From 54-19 sp038210655 (GTDB lineage Bacteria > Chloroflexota > Chloroflexia > Chloroheliales > Chloroheliaceae): a DNA stretch of 64,000 nt. The position numbers were made by a program, and so were the translations under genes. Below are positions 34,645-43,567 of this stretch, in pieces. How positions within the stretch are numbered: the first letter of the stretch is position 1; each line of letters starts with the position of its first letter. Under the pieces are notes generated by a model. The model saw only the letters and a list, made by a program, of their open reading frames with translations, did not search any database and was not told the origin of the DNA. Location of the stretch: NCBI GenBank assembly GCA_038210655.1, contig JBBQWM010000003.1:149274-213273 (forward strand), read 5' to 3'.

Positions 34645-34938
34645 CTAGAGGCTGTAAACTAGCTCGTATTCCTGCGTTTCCATAGCGGTGGCGTAAAAGT
34701 GTTCTACCGAACCTACCATCGCTAAAAACTCAGGGTTTGTTACCATCGCCATCTTAGCTTCCGCCGACTCCCAGATTGACACCATTATTAGTTTGTTGGT
34801 AGCATGGTCAAACCCAGTCATCGATCTCACAATACCGCTGTACTTACCACTGACTGAAGCCCCGAATCCTTTGAAAAAGGTAAGGGCTTCTTCTATCTTG
34901 TCTGGTTTTATTTCTCGGCTCCAAATGTCTATAATCAT
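34645..34938 (-). CDS. Small dimeric alpha/beta-barrel (antibiotic monooxygenase-like) protein
   Basis: The 97-residue protein has a ferredoxin-like alpha/beta pattern (beta strand MIIDIWSREI, helix KIEEALTFFKGF, strand around GFDHATNKLIMVSIWES, helix AEAKMAMV). This is typical of the ABM/EthD dimeric barrels, which are small oxygenases, cyclases or stress proteins. No catalytic residues can be assigned. ATG 34938 has AAAGGA upstream. It is close to the SnoaL/glycosyltransferase cluster on the same strand, which would fit a small-molecule tailoring locus, but the distance (about 75-160 nt with a gene relic between) makes this weak. Confidence 0.6.
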   Translation of the reverse strand: MIIDIWSREIKPDKIEEALTFFKGFGASVSGKYSGIVRSMTGFDHATNKLIMVSIWESAEAKMAMVTNPEFLAMVGSVEHFYATAMETQEYELVYSL

Positions 34939-35012
34939 AGTAAGAGATTCCTTTCCGGTTATAGTATATAACCTGAATTAACCTTGAACTCGAAATTCAA
35001 AATGGCTTGAGC

Positions 35013-35117
35013 TTATTTCTCTTCGGTAAGAGTTGGTACAACCTTTAGACCCAGTTGTTGCCGGAGGCCGCGGCGATCCACCTCCGCCCAAAGTTCGACT
35101 ACTTTACCATTGGAGTA
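35013..35117 (-). pseudogene. Duplicated 3' fragment of the SnoaL-like gene
   Basis: The minus strand here encodes SNGKVVELWAEVDRRGLRQQ, LGLKVVPTL and a stop. This is nearly identical to the last about 33 residues of the intact SnoaL-like gene at 36387-36785. No start or upstream part exists. The fragment overlaps the 3' end of the MGT glycosyltransferase gene, whose stop codon falls inside it in another frame. Confidence 0.8.
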
Positions 35118-36337
35118 ACTTTGTCCGCCAGTGCTTCCAGCAAAGCTACCGCCTGGTCTAGCCCTGGCAGATTGTGCATCTCCCTTTGCAGACGCACCAA
35201 ATTCTGGCGATAAAGTGGATTCTCAAGTGCCTCGCGGGTAGCCTTGCGAACTTGCACAGGCGTAAGCTCCTCAAGCGATACCACCGGGGCAAGCTTTAGC
35301 TCAACGCAGCGCTGGGCGTTCATAAACTGGTCTGCAATTAGCGGGATAAGCACCACTGGCAGTGCCCGGTCAATTGCGAGGAGGAGACTGTTACTGCCAC
35401 CGTGCATCACCATTAAGTCAACATAGGGTAGTAGCAGAGTATGCGGAATATAGCGTTCGATATGGATGTTTGCCGGTTGCTCACCAAACTCGGCTGGATC
35501 TTTGTCCCGCCCCAGTGTTATAATCAGGTTGATAGGCTCGTCCCGTAAGCCCTCAATAATGGTCTGGATTACACGCGGATAGAAACCGGGCATGTGATTT
35601 ACTTCAGTGCCAAGTGTTACATAAACGGTTGGTTGTTTGGGCAAGGTCTGAACCCACGCTGGTAAATTCTCGTTACCCGAACGGTCATAAAACTGTGGGC
35701 GGAAGAATCTAGTCGTTGGCGGGTAAACCGATCCCGGTCTGGAGAAGGCAAGTTCAGGCGGGCTAAATTGTAGCAGGAGGTCAGGAAAACTCTTGCTTCC
35801 GTCGGCATCCGGTTCCAGGCCGTATTGTACCCGTACCGCGTTCACATATTCAATGGACAGATTATGGAAAAACTGGAGACCCTCCAAGAAAGCGCCAGCG
35901 CTGATAGAGGCCTGGGGTAAACCGAGATGTTCGGCGGCAATTCCACCCCCATACGCCCCTGCTTCCCGTATAATCATGTCAGGTTGCCATTTTTCAGCAA
36001 TTGCCAGTATATCCGGTATCAGACGGCGCGGTTCAAGGCTACCAAACACTTGTGAAAATATTTTCATTTCGCTTTCGGGGCCGGGCGGTAGCTGGGCTAA
36101 CTGTCCCATCAGTTCCAGAAATTCGGGATCATCCTGGCGGTCACGACCTGCCGGAAAAGCTTCAAACCCGGCTGCCTCTACCGCCGGGCAAAAATGCTGC
36201 GCCACTGCAAAGGCGACGGTGTGTCCCGCTTCCCTGAGTTGCAGGGCGGTTGGTACTATCGGGTGAAAATGGCCGGAGCCGGGGTAAGTTGTAAACAAAA
36301 AGCGGTATTTTCCGCTGTGAGTGTTGCCAGATGTCAT
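35099..36337 (-). CDS. MGT-type (GT1) glycosyltransferase
   Basis: The 412-residue GT-B enzyme of the macrolide/UDP-glucuronosyl transferase group has an N-terminal FTTYPGSGHFHPIVPTALQL, in which the His of the GHFHP loop is the usual catalytic base. The nucleotide-sugar site is MHGGSNSLLLAIDRALPVVL with downstream IPLIADQFMNAQR. Such enzymes glycosylate small hydrophobic molecules, including antibiotics. ATG 36337 has AAAGGGG upstream. It is third in a minus-strand set with a six-helix membrane protein and a SnoaL-like protein (49 nt gap). The last codons derive from a duplicated piece of the SnoaL gene, so the native C-terminus may have been replaced. Confidence 0.88.
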   Translation of the reverse strand: MTSGNTHSGKYRFLFTTYPGSGHFHPIVPTALQLREAGHTVAFAVAQHFCPAVEAAGFEAFPAGRDRQDDPEFLELMGQLAQLPPGPESEMKIFSQVFGSLEPRRLIPDILAIAEKWQPDMIIREAGAYGGGIAAEHLGLPQASISAGAFLEGLQFFHNLSIEYVNAVRVQYGLEPDADGSKSFPDLLLQFSPPELAFSRPGSVYPPTTRFFRPQFYDRSGNENLPAWVQTLPKQPTVYVTLGTEVNHMPGFYPRVIQTIIEGLRDEPINLIITLGRDKDPAEFGEQPANIHIERYIPHTLLLPYVDLMVMHGGSNSLLLAIDRALPVVLIPLIADQFMNAQRCVELKLAPVVSLEELTPVQVRKATREALENPLYRQNLVRLQREMHNLPGLDQAVALLEALADKVTPMVK

Positions 36338-36386
36338 AAAAATCCCCTTTCTTCTACAAACTCAAAAATCTTGAAAAGGCGTAAGG

Positions 36387-36785
36387 CTACTGCTGTGTGA
36401 CCAAAGTTGGTACAACCTTTAGGCCCAGTTGTTGCCGGAGGCCGAGGCGGTCTACCTCCGCCCAAAGTTCGACCACTTTGCCGTTAGAGTATCTTTGGGT
36501 GGTCGTGCCAGTCCACTTTACCAACTGGTTAGTTGGAGCGAAGCCTTCCCACGCGGCAATGTGGATACCTGTCGCCGTCCAGCGGGTCACCAGCTTATTT
36601 CCCTCGCCGATTTGCTCTTCAATTGTGAAGTACAGCCCAGCGAAAGCCCGGTGAAGTCTAGTAACCCATTGCTGCATATCTTCAATATGGGTGGCAAAGA
36701 ACTGTTCAACTAGCGCGACGTTACCAGTGTTCATGACCTCTTCATAAAAGCGACGGTCAACCAGTTTGTTATCTTGAACTGACAT
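36387..36785 (-). CDS. SnoaL-like (NTF2-fold) protein
   Basis: The 132-residue protein of the SnoaL/ester-cyclase type has DNKLVDRRFYEEVMNTGN at the N-terminus, WVTRLHRAFAGLYFTIEEQI, then GNKLVTRWTATGIH and NGKVVELWAEVDRLGL. The cone-shaped NTF2 fold binds small hydrophobic molecules; family members include polyketide cyclases and many proteins of unknown role. ATG 36785 has GGAAGAAG upstream. It lies between the membrane protein and the MGT gene on the same strand, all possibly co-transcribed. A copy of its 3' end is found at 35013-35117. Confidence 0.8.
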   Translation of the reverse strand: MSVQDNKLVDRRFYEEVMNTGNVALVEQFFATHIEDMQQWVTRLHRAFAGLYFTIEEQIGEGNKLVTRWTATGIHIAAWEGFAPTNQLVKWTGTTTQRYSNGKVVELWAEVDRLGLRQQLGLKVVPTLVTQQ

Positions 36786-36836
36786 AGGCTTCTTCCGCCT
36801 TGTATTCTAAAAATTGGTTGAAATGCGGAACTTGCT

Positions 36837-37529
36837 TCAGTTTATTAGGGGCTGATTTGTGGCAAAGGTTGCCTGAAGCTGCGGGCTACTCTTAGTATGT
36901 TGCCAAATGCTGTAGGCTAACCACAAACCGGCCACCGCTCTAAAGATAGCGTTGATGATGACAACTGCTAGAGGCAACGGCCCTTGCAACAAGCTAGTAA
37001 TTACCAGCATTACCATCGCCACTTTTGGTAGGCTGTTATCTCGCCAGACCGCCAGGCTAAGCAAGACCAGCCCGACTAAAAGTACCGGTAGCGAGGCGTA
37101 GGCAACAAGGAGACTAGGACTGTTATTTATCGCGGCATAAACGGTCATTGCATCCTTATTGCCTTGTAGGTAAAGCTGACCGGCCACTGGCGCAGCGTAG
37201 CTCCACACTCCCCAACCTGGTACAACCAGTAAGGCCCCTAGCACCGTGATTAACGTTCCCCAAAAGGCTGAAGCTTCGGCGCGTCCCTGTGTGAAATACA
37301 AGTAGAAGCCCAGCCAGCCGAAAATAGCGGCAATTGAGTAGGCAATCATCAAGCCGCCCCAAACCTGATAGTTGGTGGCCGTCGCCGCTTGGGCTGCTGC
37401 CGCCTGGTCACTACCATCAACTACTCCAAGCGTAGTGTTGGCAATGATTTGAGCGATAGGGGAAATTACTCCGGCAAATCCAAAGACTACTGCCCCCAGC
37501 CGGACGCGGTTAGCTGTATACACTTGCAT
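36837..37529 (-). CDS. Six-helix membrane protein, function unknown
   Basis: The 230-residue polytopic protein has hydrophobic segments near residues 10-30, 55-78, 88-108, 135-160, 170-187 and 195-212. The style is that of small DUF4386-type membrane proteins (resemblance only). It has no transport or enzymatic motif. It starts at ATG 37529 behind a near-perfect AAGGAGGT ribosome binding site, so it is probably well translated. It is the first gene of the three-gene minus-strand cluster and lies 146 nt downstream of the LuxR-type regulator on the same strand, which could control it. Confidence 0.6.
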   Translation of the reverse strand: MQVYTANRVRLGAVVFGFAGVISPIAQIIANTTLGVVDGSDQAAAAQAATATNYQVWGGLMIAYSIAAIFGWLGFYLYFTQGRAEASAFWGTLITVLGALLVVPGWGVWSYAAPVAGQLYLQGNKDAMTVYAAINNSPSLLVAYASLPVLLVGLVLLSLAVWRDNSLPKVAMVMLVITSLLQGPLPLAVVIINAIFRAVAGLWLAYSIWQHTKSSPQLQATFATNQPLIN

Positions 37530-37675
37530 AATTGACCTCCTTGTTAAATAGCTAAACTTGTTAAAATACTCACTTGTAGTTGGTTACAGTCTAGCGCAAC
37601 CCAAAGCGGCTCACATCGGTGAGTTCATCTATAGACCTATCGAACCTCATCTATTTAGGGGAATTTAGAAGAACA

Positions 37676-40117
37676 TTAGGCGAGATTATGTTCAAAAGCG
37701 AAGCGGGTCGCGGCAGTGCGGGAAGTGACTTCAAGCTTGGCGAAAATGGAGCGCAGATGGGCTTCCACCGTCTTGCGACTGAGTACCAAAGTTTGGGCAA
37801 TTTCAGGGTTAGAGTGTCCTGCCGCCACTAATTTTAATACTTCCACTTCACGGGCGGTCAGTCCGTTGGGATAAGGGGTAGTCGGGTCGTTCTCGTTACC
37901 TTCTTGGGCAGATATTTCAGAGGAGGGTGGGGCAGTAATAATCTCAGCCAGTGCTAAAATAGCAGAGGAGGTCATTTTCAAGCCGATTGCAAATTCTTCC
38001 TGAAAACTGGCTTCCCCGATTTGAGCAATTAACATCTGGCTATACTTATCAATCTCACTCTGCCAAGGGGTGTAGGCATCGCCATTTCTTTCATCTAAGG
38101 CGATCATTACCCCTAGCACACGGGCGGCGTATTTTAGCTTGTCCACCTGACCGGGCGCGTAAATAGCCAGCAGGACTAGGGGTGCCAGCAACGAGATGAA
38201 ATTTTGGACGCTACCATGCTCCATTTGAAGGGCGGCAGTTTCGACCAGTAAAGTTCGGCCAAGCTCATAATTGCCCCGCATTATTTCTACTTCGCCAAGC
38301 GTCCCTAAAGCATTGACCAGATTTGCCTGATCGTTTAGTTCGCGCCAAATAACTAAACTTTCTTCCAGTGCCTCCACTACCCCATCTTCAGAACCGAGAT
38401 AATTAGTAGAGACAGCGAACAGGAAAGAAGCCTCCGCAAGCAGGGCTTTTTGGTCAATTTGGCGGGCTATCGTCAGACTTTCGCAGGCATACTGCTGCGC
38501 CTGCTCCACTTTCATTTCCTGAAAATTCTGCCGACTTAGTTCGAGTAAGGTTGTGGCAAGACCACCTTTATCCGCTTGCGCCTGCCACAAGTCTAAGGCT
38601 TGTTTTTGGTATTGGTTGGCTTCTTCAAACAGCTTCAGATTGGATGAGACTGTCCCTAACGCATTTAACAAACGCGCACGCAATTCAGCGGTCAGAGGGG
38701 CAGCCGCGCTGAGAGCTAGAATTTCTTTTAAGCGGCGATAAGCTTCGCGGGTATAGATGCGGCTCTGCCAAAACTTCCATAAATTTAGGGCAAGAAGAGT
38801 AGCCTCTTCAATACGTTTACTTCCTACCAGCCAATCTAAAGCCGCCCGTAAATTATCGTGTTCTTGTTCCAAGTGGTTGAACCAAGCAGTTTGGTTTGCC
38901 CTGCCCACATGATGCGCCGCTTCTTGTGCCACTCGGGAGTACCAGTGGCAGTGCTTTTCGGTCGTTTGCTCGGCTTCGCTTGCCTCAGTGAGTTTAGTTT
39001 TGCTATATTCCCGAATAGTCTCCAACAAACGATAACGGGTTTCAGTGGATCGGGTACTTTGGGCCGACGGTCTTTGTTCCATAACCACCAATGATTTATT
39101 GACCAATTGCCAGACTAATTCTAGCACTTGTTCGCGCTCAATCCGCCCCCAGCCCGAAGTAAGGGCATAGTCGCCCGCGCAGACCGTTTCGGCGGCTTCC
39201 AGACTAAAACTTCCCACAAAGACCGCCAAGCGTCGTAAAACTACTTTTTCCGGTTCGGTCAGCAGGTTGTAGCTCCAATCAATTAAAGCCTGTAAGGTTT
39301 GCTGGCGAGGTAAAGCTGTCCGGCTTCCGCCAATCAGTAAATCGAAACGATCATTTAAACGGGCGGCTAATTGTTCAATCCCCAACCCCCGCAGCCGGGC
39401 AGCGGCCAGTTCCAGGGCGAGTGGAATCCCATCCAGACGCTGACAGATTTGGAGTACTGCATGGGCATTTTGGGATGTTATTTGAAAATCTACTTGTGCC
39501 GCTTGAGCGCGTGCGACAAACAATTGCAAAGCCTCATAGGTGCTTAAAGTTTGCCAGGAATCTTCCAGAGCGGTTGCCACTTCGATCTGTGAGGCTAGTT
39601 CGGTTGGTGCAGGTAGGCCTAGAGAAGGCACGCGGAAAGTTATCTCACCCGTAATACCCAAAGCTTCGCGGCTGGTAGTCAGAATACTAAGTTCAGAACA
39701 AGCTTTGAGAAGTTGGTGGGCCAGGTTGGCACATTCCTCAATCAAATGTTCACAATTATCCAGCACTAATAGTATTTGTTTGGCTTGCAAAAACGAAATA
39801 AGGCTAGTTACAAGTGGCTTACCCGGCTCTTCTTTAAGGTCTAAAGCTTGCATCAGGCTTGGTGCAACTAACAAAGGCCCGGCCAAAATCGCCAGTTCCA
39901 CCAGCCAGATTCCATTCCCAAAGTGGTTAATTTCCTGAGCGGCAGATTGTAAAGCCAAACGGGTCTTACCGACCCCACCTGTCCCGGTTAGCGTTACGAG
40001 GCGGTTCTCTCGAAGTCGCCGGCCTATTTCAGCTAGTTCTCGTTCCCGCCCAACAAAGCTGGTTAGCTGGTAAGGAAGGTTATGATTAGTGGACAATCCA
40101 GATGGTTTTGCACTCAT
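37676..40117 (-). CDS. LuxR-type regulator with NB-ARC ATPase and TPR domains
   Basis: An 813-residue relative of the regulator at 29090-31789. FVGRERELAEIGRRL leads into Walker A GTGGVGKT (45-52); Walker B is ILLVLDNCE (D120) and the sensor TTSRE follows. GLPLALELAAARLRG-like helices give way to a repeat region with TPR-like helices (about 440-640). The C-terminal HTH has LTAREVEVLKLVAAGHSNPEI and LSRKTVEAHLRSIFAKL. It lies directly upstream of the membrane protein/SnoaL/MGT genes on the same strand and could be their activator, which is inference from position. The inducer is unknown. Confidence 0.88.
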   Translation of the reverse strand: MSAKPSGLSTNHNLPYQLTSFVGRERELAEIGRRLRENRLVTLTGTGGVGKTRLALQSAAQEINHFGNGIWLVELAILAGPLLVAPSLMQALDLKEEPGKPLVTSLISFLQAKQILLVLDNCEHLIEECANLAHQLLKACSELSILTTSREALGITGEITFRVPSLGLPAPTELASQIEVATALEDSWQTLSTYEALQLFVARAQAAQVDFQITSQNAHAVLQICQRLDGIPLALELAAARLRGLGIEQLAARLNDRFDLLIGGSRTALPRQQTLQALIDWSYNLLTEPEKVVLRRLAVFVGSFSLEAAETVCAGDYALTSGWGRIEREQVLELVWQLVNKSLVVMEQRPSAQSTRSTETRYRLLETIREYSKTKLTEASEAEQTTEKHCHWYSRVAQEAAHHVGRANQTAWFNHLEQEHDNLRAALDWLVGSKRIEEATLLALNLWKFWQSRIYTREAYRRLKEILALSAAAPLTAELRARLLNALGTVSSNLKLFEEANQYQKQALDLWQAQADKGGLATTLLELSRQNFQEMKVEQAQQYACESLTIARQIDQKALLAEASFLFAVSTNYLGSEDGVVEALEESLVIWRELNDQANLVNALGTLGEVEIMRGNYELGRTLLVETAALQMEHGSVQNFISLLAPLVLLAIYAPGQVDKLKYAARVLGVMIALDERNGDAYTPWQSEIDKYSQMLIAQIGEASFQEEFAIGLKMTSSAILALAEIITAPPSSEISAQEGNENDPTTPYPNGLTAREVEVLKLVAAGHSNPEIAQTLVLSRKTVEAHLRSIFAKLEVTSRTAATRFAFEHNLA

Positions 40118-40189
40118 AATTTTAGAGTATCCTCATAGCTTGGAATGACCACTTCCCACGCTCGTCAAAAGTAAGCAGTTTGTTTTAGG

Positions 40190-40330
40190 GTAAGCCCTGC
40201 CTCAGAATGACAAGGCTAAGTAGTTGTAACTACGCAGGCCGGGCGACCACATCGGGTCGCCCCTACAATGGATTTTGGGTAGGGGCGACCCGATGTGGTC
40301 GCCCAAAGGGTTAGGCTGAGTAGTTACAAG
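40190..40330. mobile_element. Nested GTAACTA-family elements with GGGCGACCACAT hairpin
   Basis: A complete element runs from GTAACTACGCAG (40226-40237) to CTGAGTAGTTAC (40316-40327). Inside it, 26-nt arms beginning GGGCGACCACATCGGGTCGC (40241-40266 and 40279-40304) form a perfect stem. Immediately left, 40199-40225 is an end fragment of the other version (CTCAGAATGACAAGGCTAAG). The same hairpin recurs at 55990-56054. The remainder of 40118-40343 has no gene. Confidence 0.65.
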
Positions 40331-40343
40331 TAGTTACTATAAA

Positions 40344-41933
40344 TTAGCGTTTCGAGTCGTAGGCTTTCTTGAGATAATTAACCGCCGCCTCAAAATCACC
40401 CCAGCGCGAAAGAGCTTCGCCATAAGCCTTATATACATCGCCCAGCGCGTAGGGTGTATTGGTCGCTTCCAAAATAGAGATCGCCTGACCGTAAAGTTCG
40501 CGGGCCTGCGGTTGATGGTCGAGCCTTGCTTCTACTTCGGCAGCCAACCGCAAAGCATTGCCTTCCGCCAGTGGGTCGCCCGCTTTACGCGCTTCCCGGA
40601 TAGCATCCTGGCTGATCCGGCCGGCTTCTTCCAACTGGCCCTGTTGAATCCTTAGCGAAGCCAGCGAGTTGTAAGTAAGCGCCAGGTCTGTCCCTGCCAG
40701 ATCGTGACTATTCTGACCGGCTTCGACCGCCCGCATCAAAATTTTCTCGGCATCGGCGACCTTCCCGGACGAAGTTAATAACTCTCCGACGCTTGAAGAT
40801 AGGCGCAAAATCTGGCGACGTTGATTAAGCTGCTCATAAAGGGTAAGAGCGACCGCCCCATAATTGCGAGAGCGTACCAGATCGCCTTTATCGTGGTAAA
40901 TGATACTCAATTGCCGGTAGCGGTCGGCTCTGGTTTGAAGCTTTTCGTATTGTTCCTCGCCCAGCACGGCCTCTTCAAACAAGCGGATCGCTTGTTCGGG
41001 ATGACCGAGGGCCAGATGGTCGTTTGCCAGGGCCGTTAGCACTTGTAAACTAAGTTCGGGGGTAATTTCGTTTTCGTACTTACCTATCAACTCGCGACAA
41101 ATCTGGTGATGCATCAGCGATTGGTCGGCCATCCGACGAGCAAAGAAGGCATTACCAAGTATAAGATGCAATTCTATCTCCAGGCCGTGCTGATTGGTAC
41201 GGCTGGCTACCGGGATCGCCTGTTCCAGTTCTTCAATCGCTTCTTCAAAGCTACCCTTACGCAAAGCGAGACTACCCGATAGGCGACTGATCTGCGCCCG
41301 GTCGTATTCGGTCAACTGATGACGCGGCACTTGTTGGATCACCTCAAGGGCTTGTTCCAGCACGCTTTGGCTTTCCTCACCGCTCAGATAGGCCCCCCGT
41401 TCGAGCAACAATTGGACTTCCCGCAACTGATCGCGGATCGATAGGGTAAAACTAGATTCGGGGGTTGCCGAGGTCGGCCCTTCTGCTCCGGCTTCCACAT
41501 CCTGCAAAGCGCCACTACCGTAGCCGCCGTAGAGGAAATACTCAACCGGCTCACCTAGCCGCTTGGCAATCAGTTCCAGGGCCTTAAGGCTAGGATGAAT
41601 TTTGTCGCGCTCGATGGCCGAGATATAAGATGCCACGTACTGTGGTCCAGCCAGTTCCTGTTGGGAAAGGCCCAACCGCTTGCGGGCCAATCTTACCCGT
41701 GTACCGAGGCTATTAGCCGGGCCAGTTCCAGCCTTTGCTAAGGCCGCCGCCTTAATAACTTTAGCGGCCAGTAGGGTTGTCCCGTTCTCACGGGCGGCCC
41801 GCATCTCGGCCATCGAGCGCCGACCGCGCTTGCGGGGGCGAATATCGTTAGTATCCTCAACCTCGCTCCCTGGATTATAATTCGTTTCCGTTAAAATCAT
41901 TACTTTATTCCCACTTTCTATAGTTTGAGCCAT
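40344..41933 (-). CDS. XRE-family HTH regulator with TPR domain
   Basis: 529 residues. A basic, disordered N-terminus (RPRKRGRRSMAEMRAARENG) precedes an XRE helix-turn-helix at about 74-135 (VRLARKRLGLSQQEL, SAIERDKIHPSLKALELIAKRL). About ten TPR-like helical repeats fill residues 165-525 (LALRKGSFEEAIEELEQAI, NDHLALGHPEQAIRLFEEAV, ALRLAAEVEARLDHQPQARE). This is the plan of peptide- or metabolite-sensing regulators in the RRNPP style, although a peptide ligand is not known. ATG 41933 follows AGAGAGAA. The gene stands alone, with a 660-bp upstream gap. Confidence 0.85.
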   Translation of the reverse strand: MAQTIESGNKVMILTETNYNPGSEVEDTNDIRPRKRGRRSMAEMRAARENGTTLLAAKVIKAAALAKAGTGPANSLGTRVRLARKRLGLSQQELAGPQYVASYISAIERDKIHPSLKALELIAKRLGEPVEYFLYGGYGSGALQDVEAGAEGPTSATPESSFTLSIRDQLREVQLLLERGAYLSGEESQSVLEQALEVIQQVPRHQLTEYDRAQISRLSGSLALRKGSFEEAIEELEQAIPVASRTNQHGLEIELHLILGNAFFARRMADQSLMHHQICRELIGKYENEITPELSLQVLTALANDHLALGHPEQAIRLFEEAVLGEEQYEKLQTRADRYRQLSIIYHDKGDLVRSRNYGAVALTLYEQLNQRRQILRLSSSVGELLTSSGKVADAEKILMRAVEAGQNSHDLAGTDLALTYNSLASLRIQQGQLEEAGRISQDAIREARKAGDPLAEGNALRLAAEVEARLDHQPQARELYGQAISILEATNTPYALGDVYKAYGEALSRWGDFEAAVNYLKKAYDSKR

Positions 41934-42599
41934 TTCTCTCTAGTCTTCCAATCCCAAATACCTAGTACGACCTACTTATATGAATAAATTGTTTTTTAAT
42001 ATAATGTTCTTACTGGTTTGAGCATAAGTAGCTAAAGATTTTAAGGCAATTTTGAACTCAAAATAGCTTTACCAAGTTTAGACACTTATGTTCAGGCCAG
42101 TAAACAAATTAGTCCATATAAGCTTTAGGCTAGTTAAATACATTTGATAAAAACCCGCAAGGTCATAATAACTCTTCGTATACCTACAAATCCTATTTGT
42201 TATTGCCAGCATTACATTTAGGTTAGCAGCGCTTGATTTGATTTGTCAGGATAGTCAATGCTGATTCAAGTTTTAGATAGAGAATATCCTGATAACTAAA
42301 CGATTTTTTCAATTATAACCAATTATTATTATTTTTGTCAATGTGCTTCGGCTGTCTTTTTAGTCAAACAACTAAAAATCTCATTTGCGAATCGAATAAA
42401 GATTGTTTTTGAATATCCCAGATTAGAAACCACTGCTTCCCAGTCTGGGAAAAGTACGTTATACTTTAGTAGAGACCACCTAAAAATGAATATTTATTCG
42501 CCAGGGCGCATCAGCATTATAGAGTGTCATAACCATTTCAGCAGAGGTAGGGAGAGCCAATTAGCCTGTCTATCGCTATCAAATTTTGAGGAGAAGATG
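41934..42599. other. AT-rich divergent regulatory gap
   Basis: About 660 bp separate the XRE-TPR gene (minus) and rpiA (plus). It is clearly more A/T-rich than the coding DNA and lacks coding frames and the repeat families seen elsewhere. TATACT at 42460-42465 is a possible -10 for rpiA. The dyad CCCAGA/TCTGGG (about 42418-42449) lies just upstream of it and could be an operator. Nothing else was recognised. Confidence 0.4.
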
Positions 42600-43310
42600 A
42601 TGAGTGAAGGGCAAAGTCCATTAAGCCAGCAAGAACTCAAGCAGGCATCGGCTGTTTATGCGGTAGATAGCTTTATTCGGCCCGGAATGTATGTCGGCTT
42701 GGGTAGTGGCAGTACGGCAGAGCTTTTTGTGATGGAATTGGGTCGTCGTGCGTCCGGCGGACAATTGTCCAATCTAACGACCGTCTCTACTTCCGAAAAA
42801 GTAGCGGCCCTGGCTCAGACTTACGGCCTCAACGTTGTGGGCCTGGATGACGTAGCAGGTTTGGATGTAACGGTAGACGGGGCCGATGAAGTCGAACCGA
42901 CTACTTTTGCTTTGACCAAAGGACGTGGGGGAGCCTTGTTACGCGAAAAATTGGTTGCTACCGCCAGCAAATTGGAAGTAATAATCGCCGATGATAGCAA
43001 ACTGGTGACATACCTGGGCGAGAAAATGCCGGTGCCGGTTGAAGTAATTCCTTTTGGCTGGCAGCATACGGCAACTCGCTTGCGTGCGTTGGGTTGCGAC
43101 CCGGTTTTACGTTTGCAAGCCGACCAACCTTATTTAACCGATAGCGCCAATTATATTCTCGATTGCCGGTTCCAACCTATCGAGGATGCGGCTGCGCTGG
43201 CCTCATCGATCAAGCAAATCGTGGGGGTAGTCGAACACGGCCTGTTTATCGGGATTGCCGGGCGCGTCGTTATCGCTGGCAGTAAAGGCGTTTACGAACT
43301 CAGACGTTGA
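42600..43310 (+). CDS. rpiA: Ribose-5-phosphate isomerase A
   Basis: Interconverts ribose 5-phosphate and ribulose 5-phosphate in the pentose phosphate pathway. The 236-residue length and motifs match RpiA: GLGSGSTAELF (phosphate/substrate loop), DVTVDGADEVE (catalytic acidic residue), KGRGGALLREK (catalytic lysine region) and GVVEHGLFIG near the C-terminus. ATG 42600 (MSEGQ) is chosen because GAGGAG lies 6 nt upstream; an ATG at 42597 and an open frame to 42486 are less likely. It is monocistronic, followed by a large repeat element. Confidence 0.95.
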   Translation: MSEGQSPLSQQELKQASAVYAVDSFIRPGMYVGLGSGSTAELFVMELGRRASGGQLSNLTTVSTSEKVAALAQTYGLNVVGLDDVAGLDVTVDGADEVEPTTFALTKGRGGALLREKLVATASKLEVIIADDSKLVTYLGEKMPVPVEVIPFGWQHTATRLRALGCDPVLRLQADQPYLTDSANYILDCRFQPIEDAAALASSIKQIVGVVEHGLFIGIAGRVVIAGSKGVYELRR

Positions 43311-43339
43311 GGAAGGCGAAAGGCAGAAGAGGGGAGAGA

Positions 43340-43567
43340 TAACACAGATGAACACCGATGAACAATGCAGAAGGTAGAATGCAGAATGCAGAATATAAAA
43401 TGCAGAAGAGAATTAAGCGCGAAGCATGTATTGTAATCGTAAATCGTAAATCGTAAATCGTAAATCGTAAATCGTAAATCGTAAATCGTAAATCGTAAAT
43501 CGTAAATCGTAAATCGTAAATCGTAAATCGCGGCCTCGCCCCCTTTGGGGGTAAATCGTAAATCGGC
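43340..43567. repeat. Composite heptamer-repeat element, long copy
   Basis: The order is AACACAGATGAACACCGATG, several ATGCAGA units (43366-43407), the block AAGCGCGAAGCATGTATTG, then about 13 copies of the 7-bp unit CGTAAAT (43438-43530), then CGGCCTCGCCCCCTTTGGGG and two more heptamers. An inverted copy of the whole block with only one or two CGTAAAT units is at 56060-56215. The array is non-coding. The frame running through it on the minus strand is an artefact. Confidence 0.8.

Noticed and set aside
43438..43530. Tandem array considered as a CRISPR
   Set aside because: Units are 7 bp with no spacers of unique sequence and there are no cas genes.
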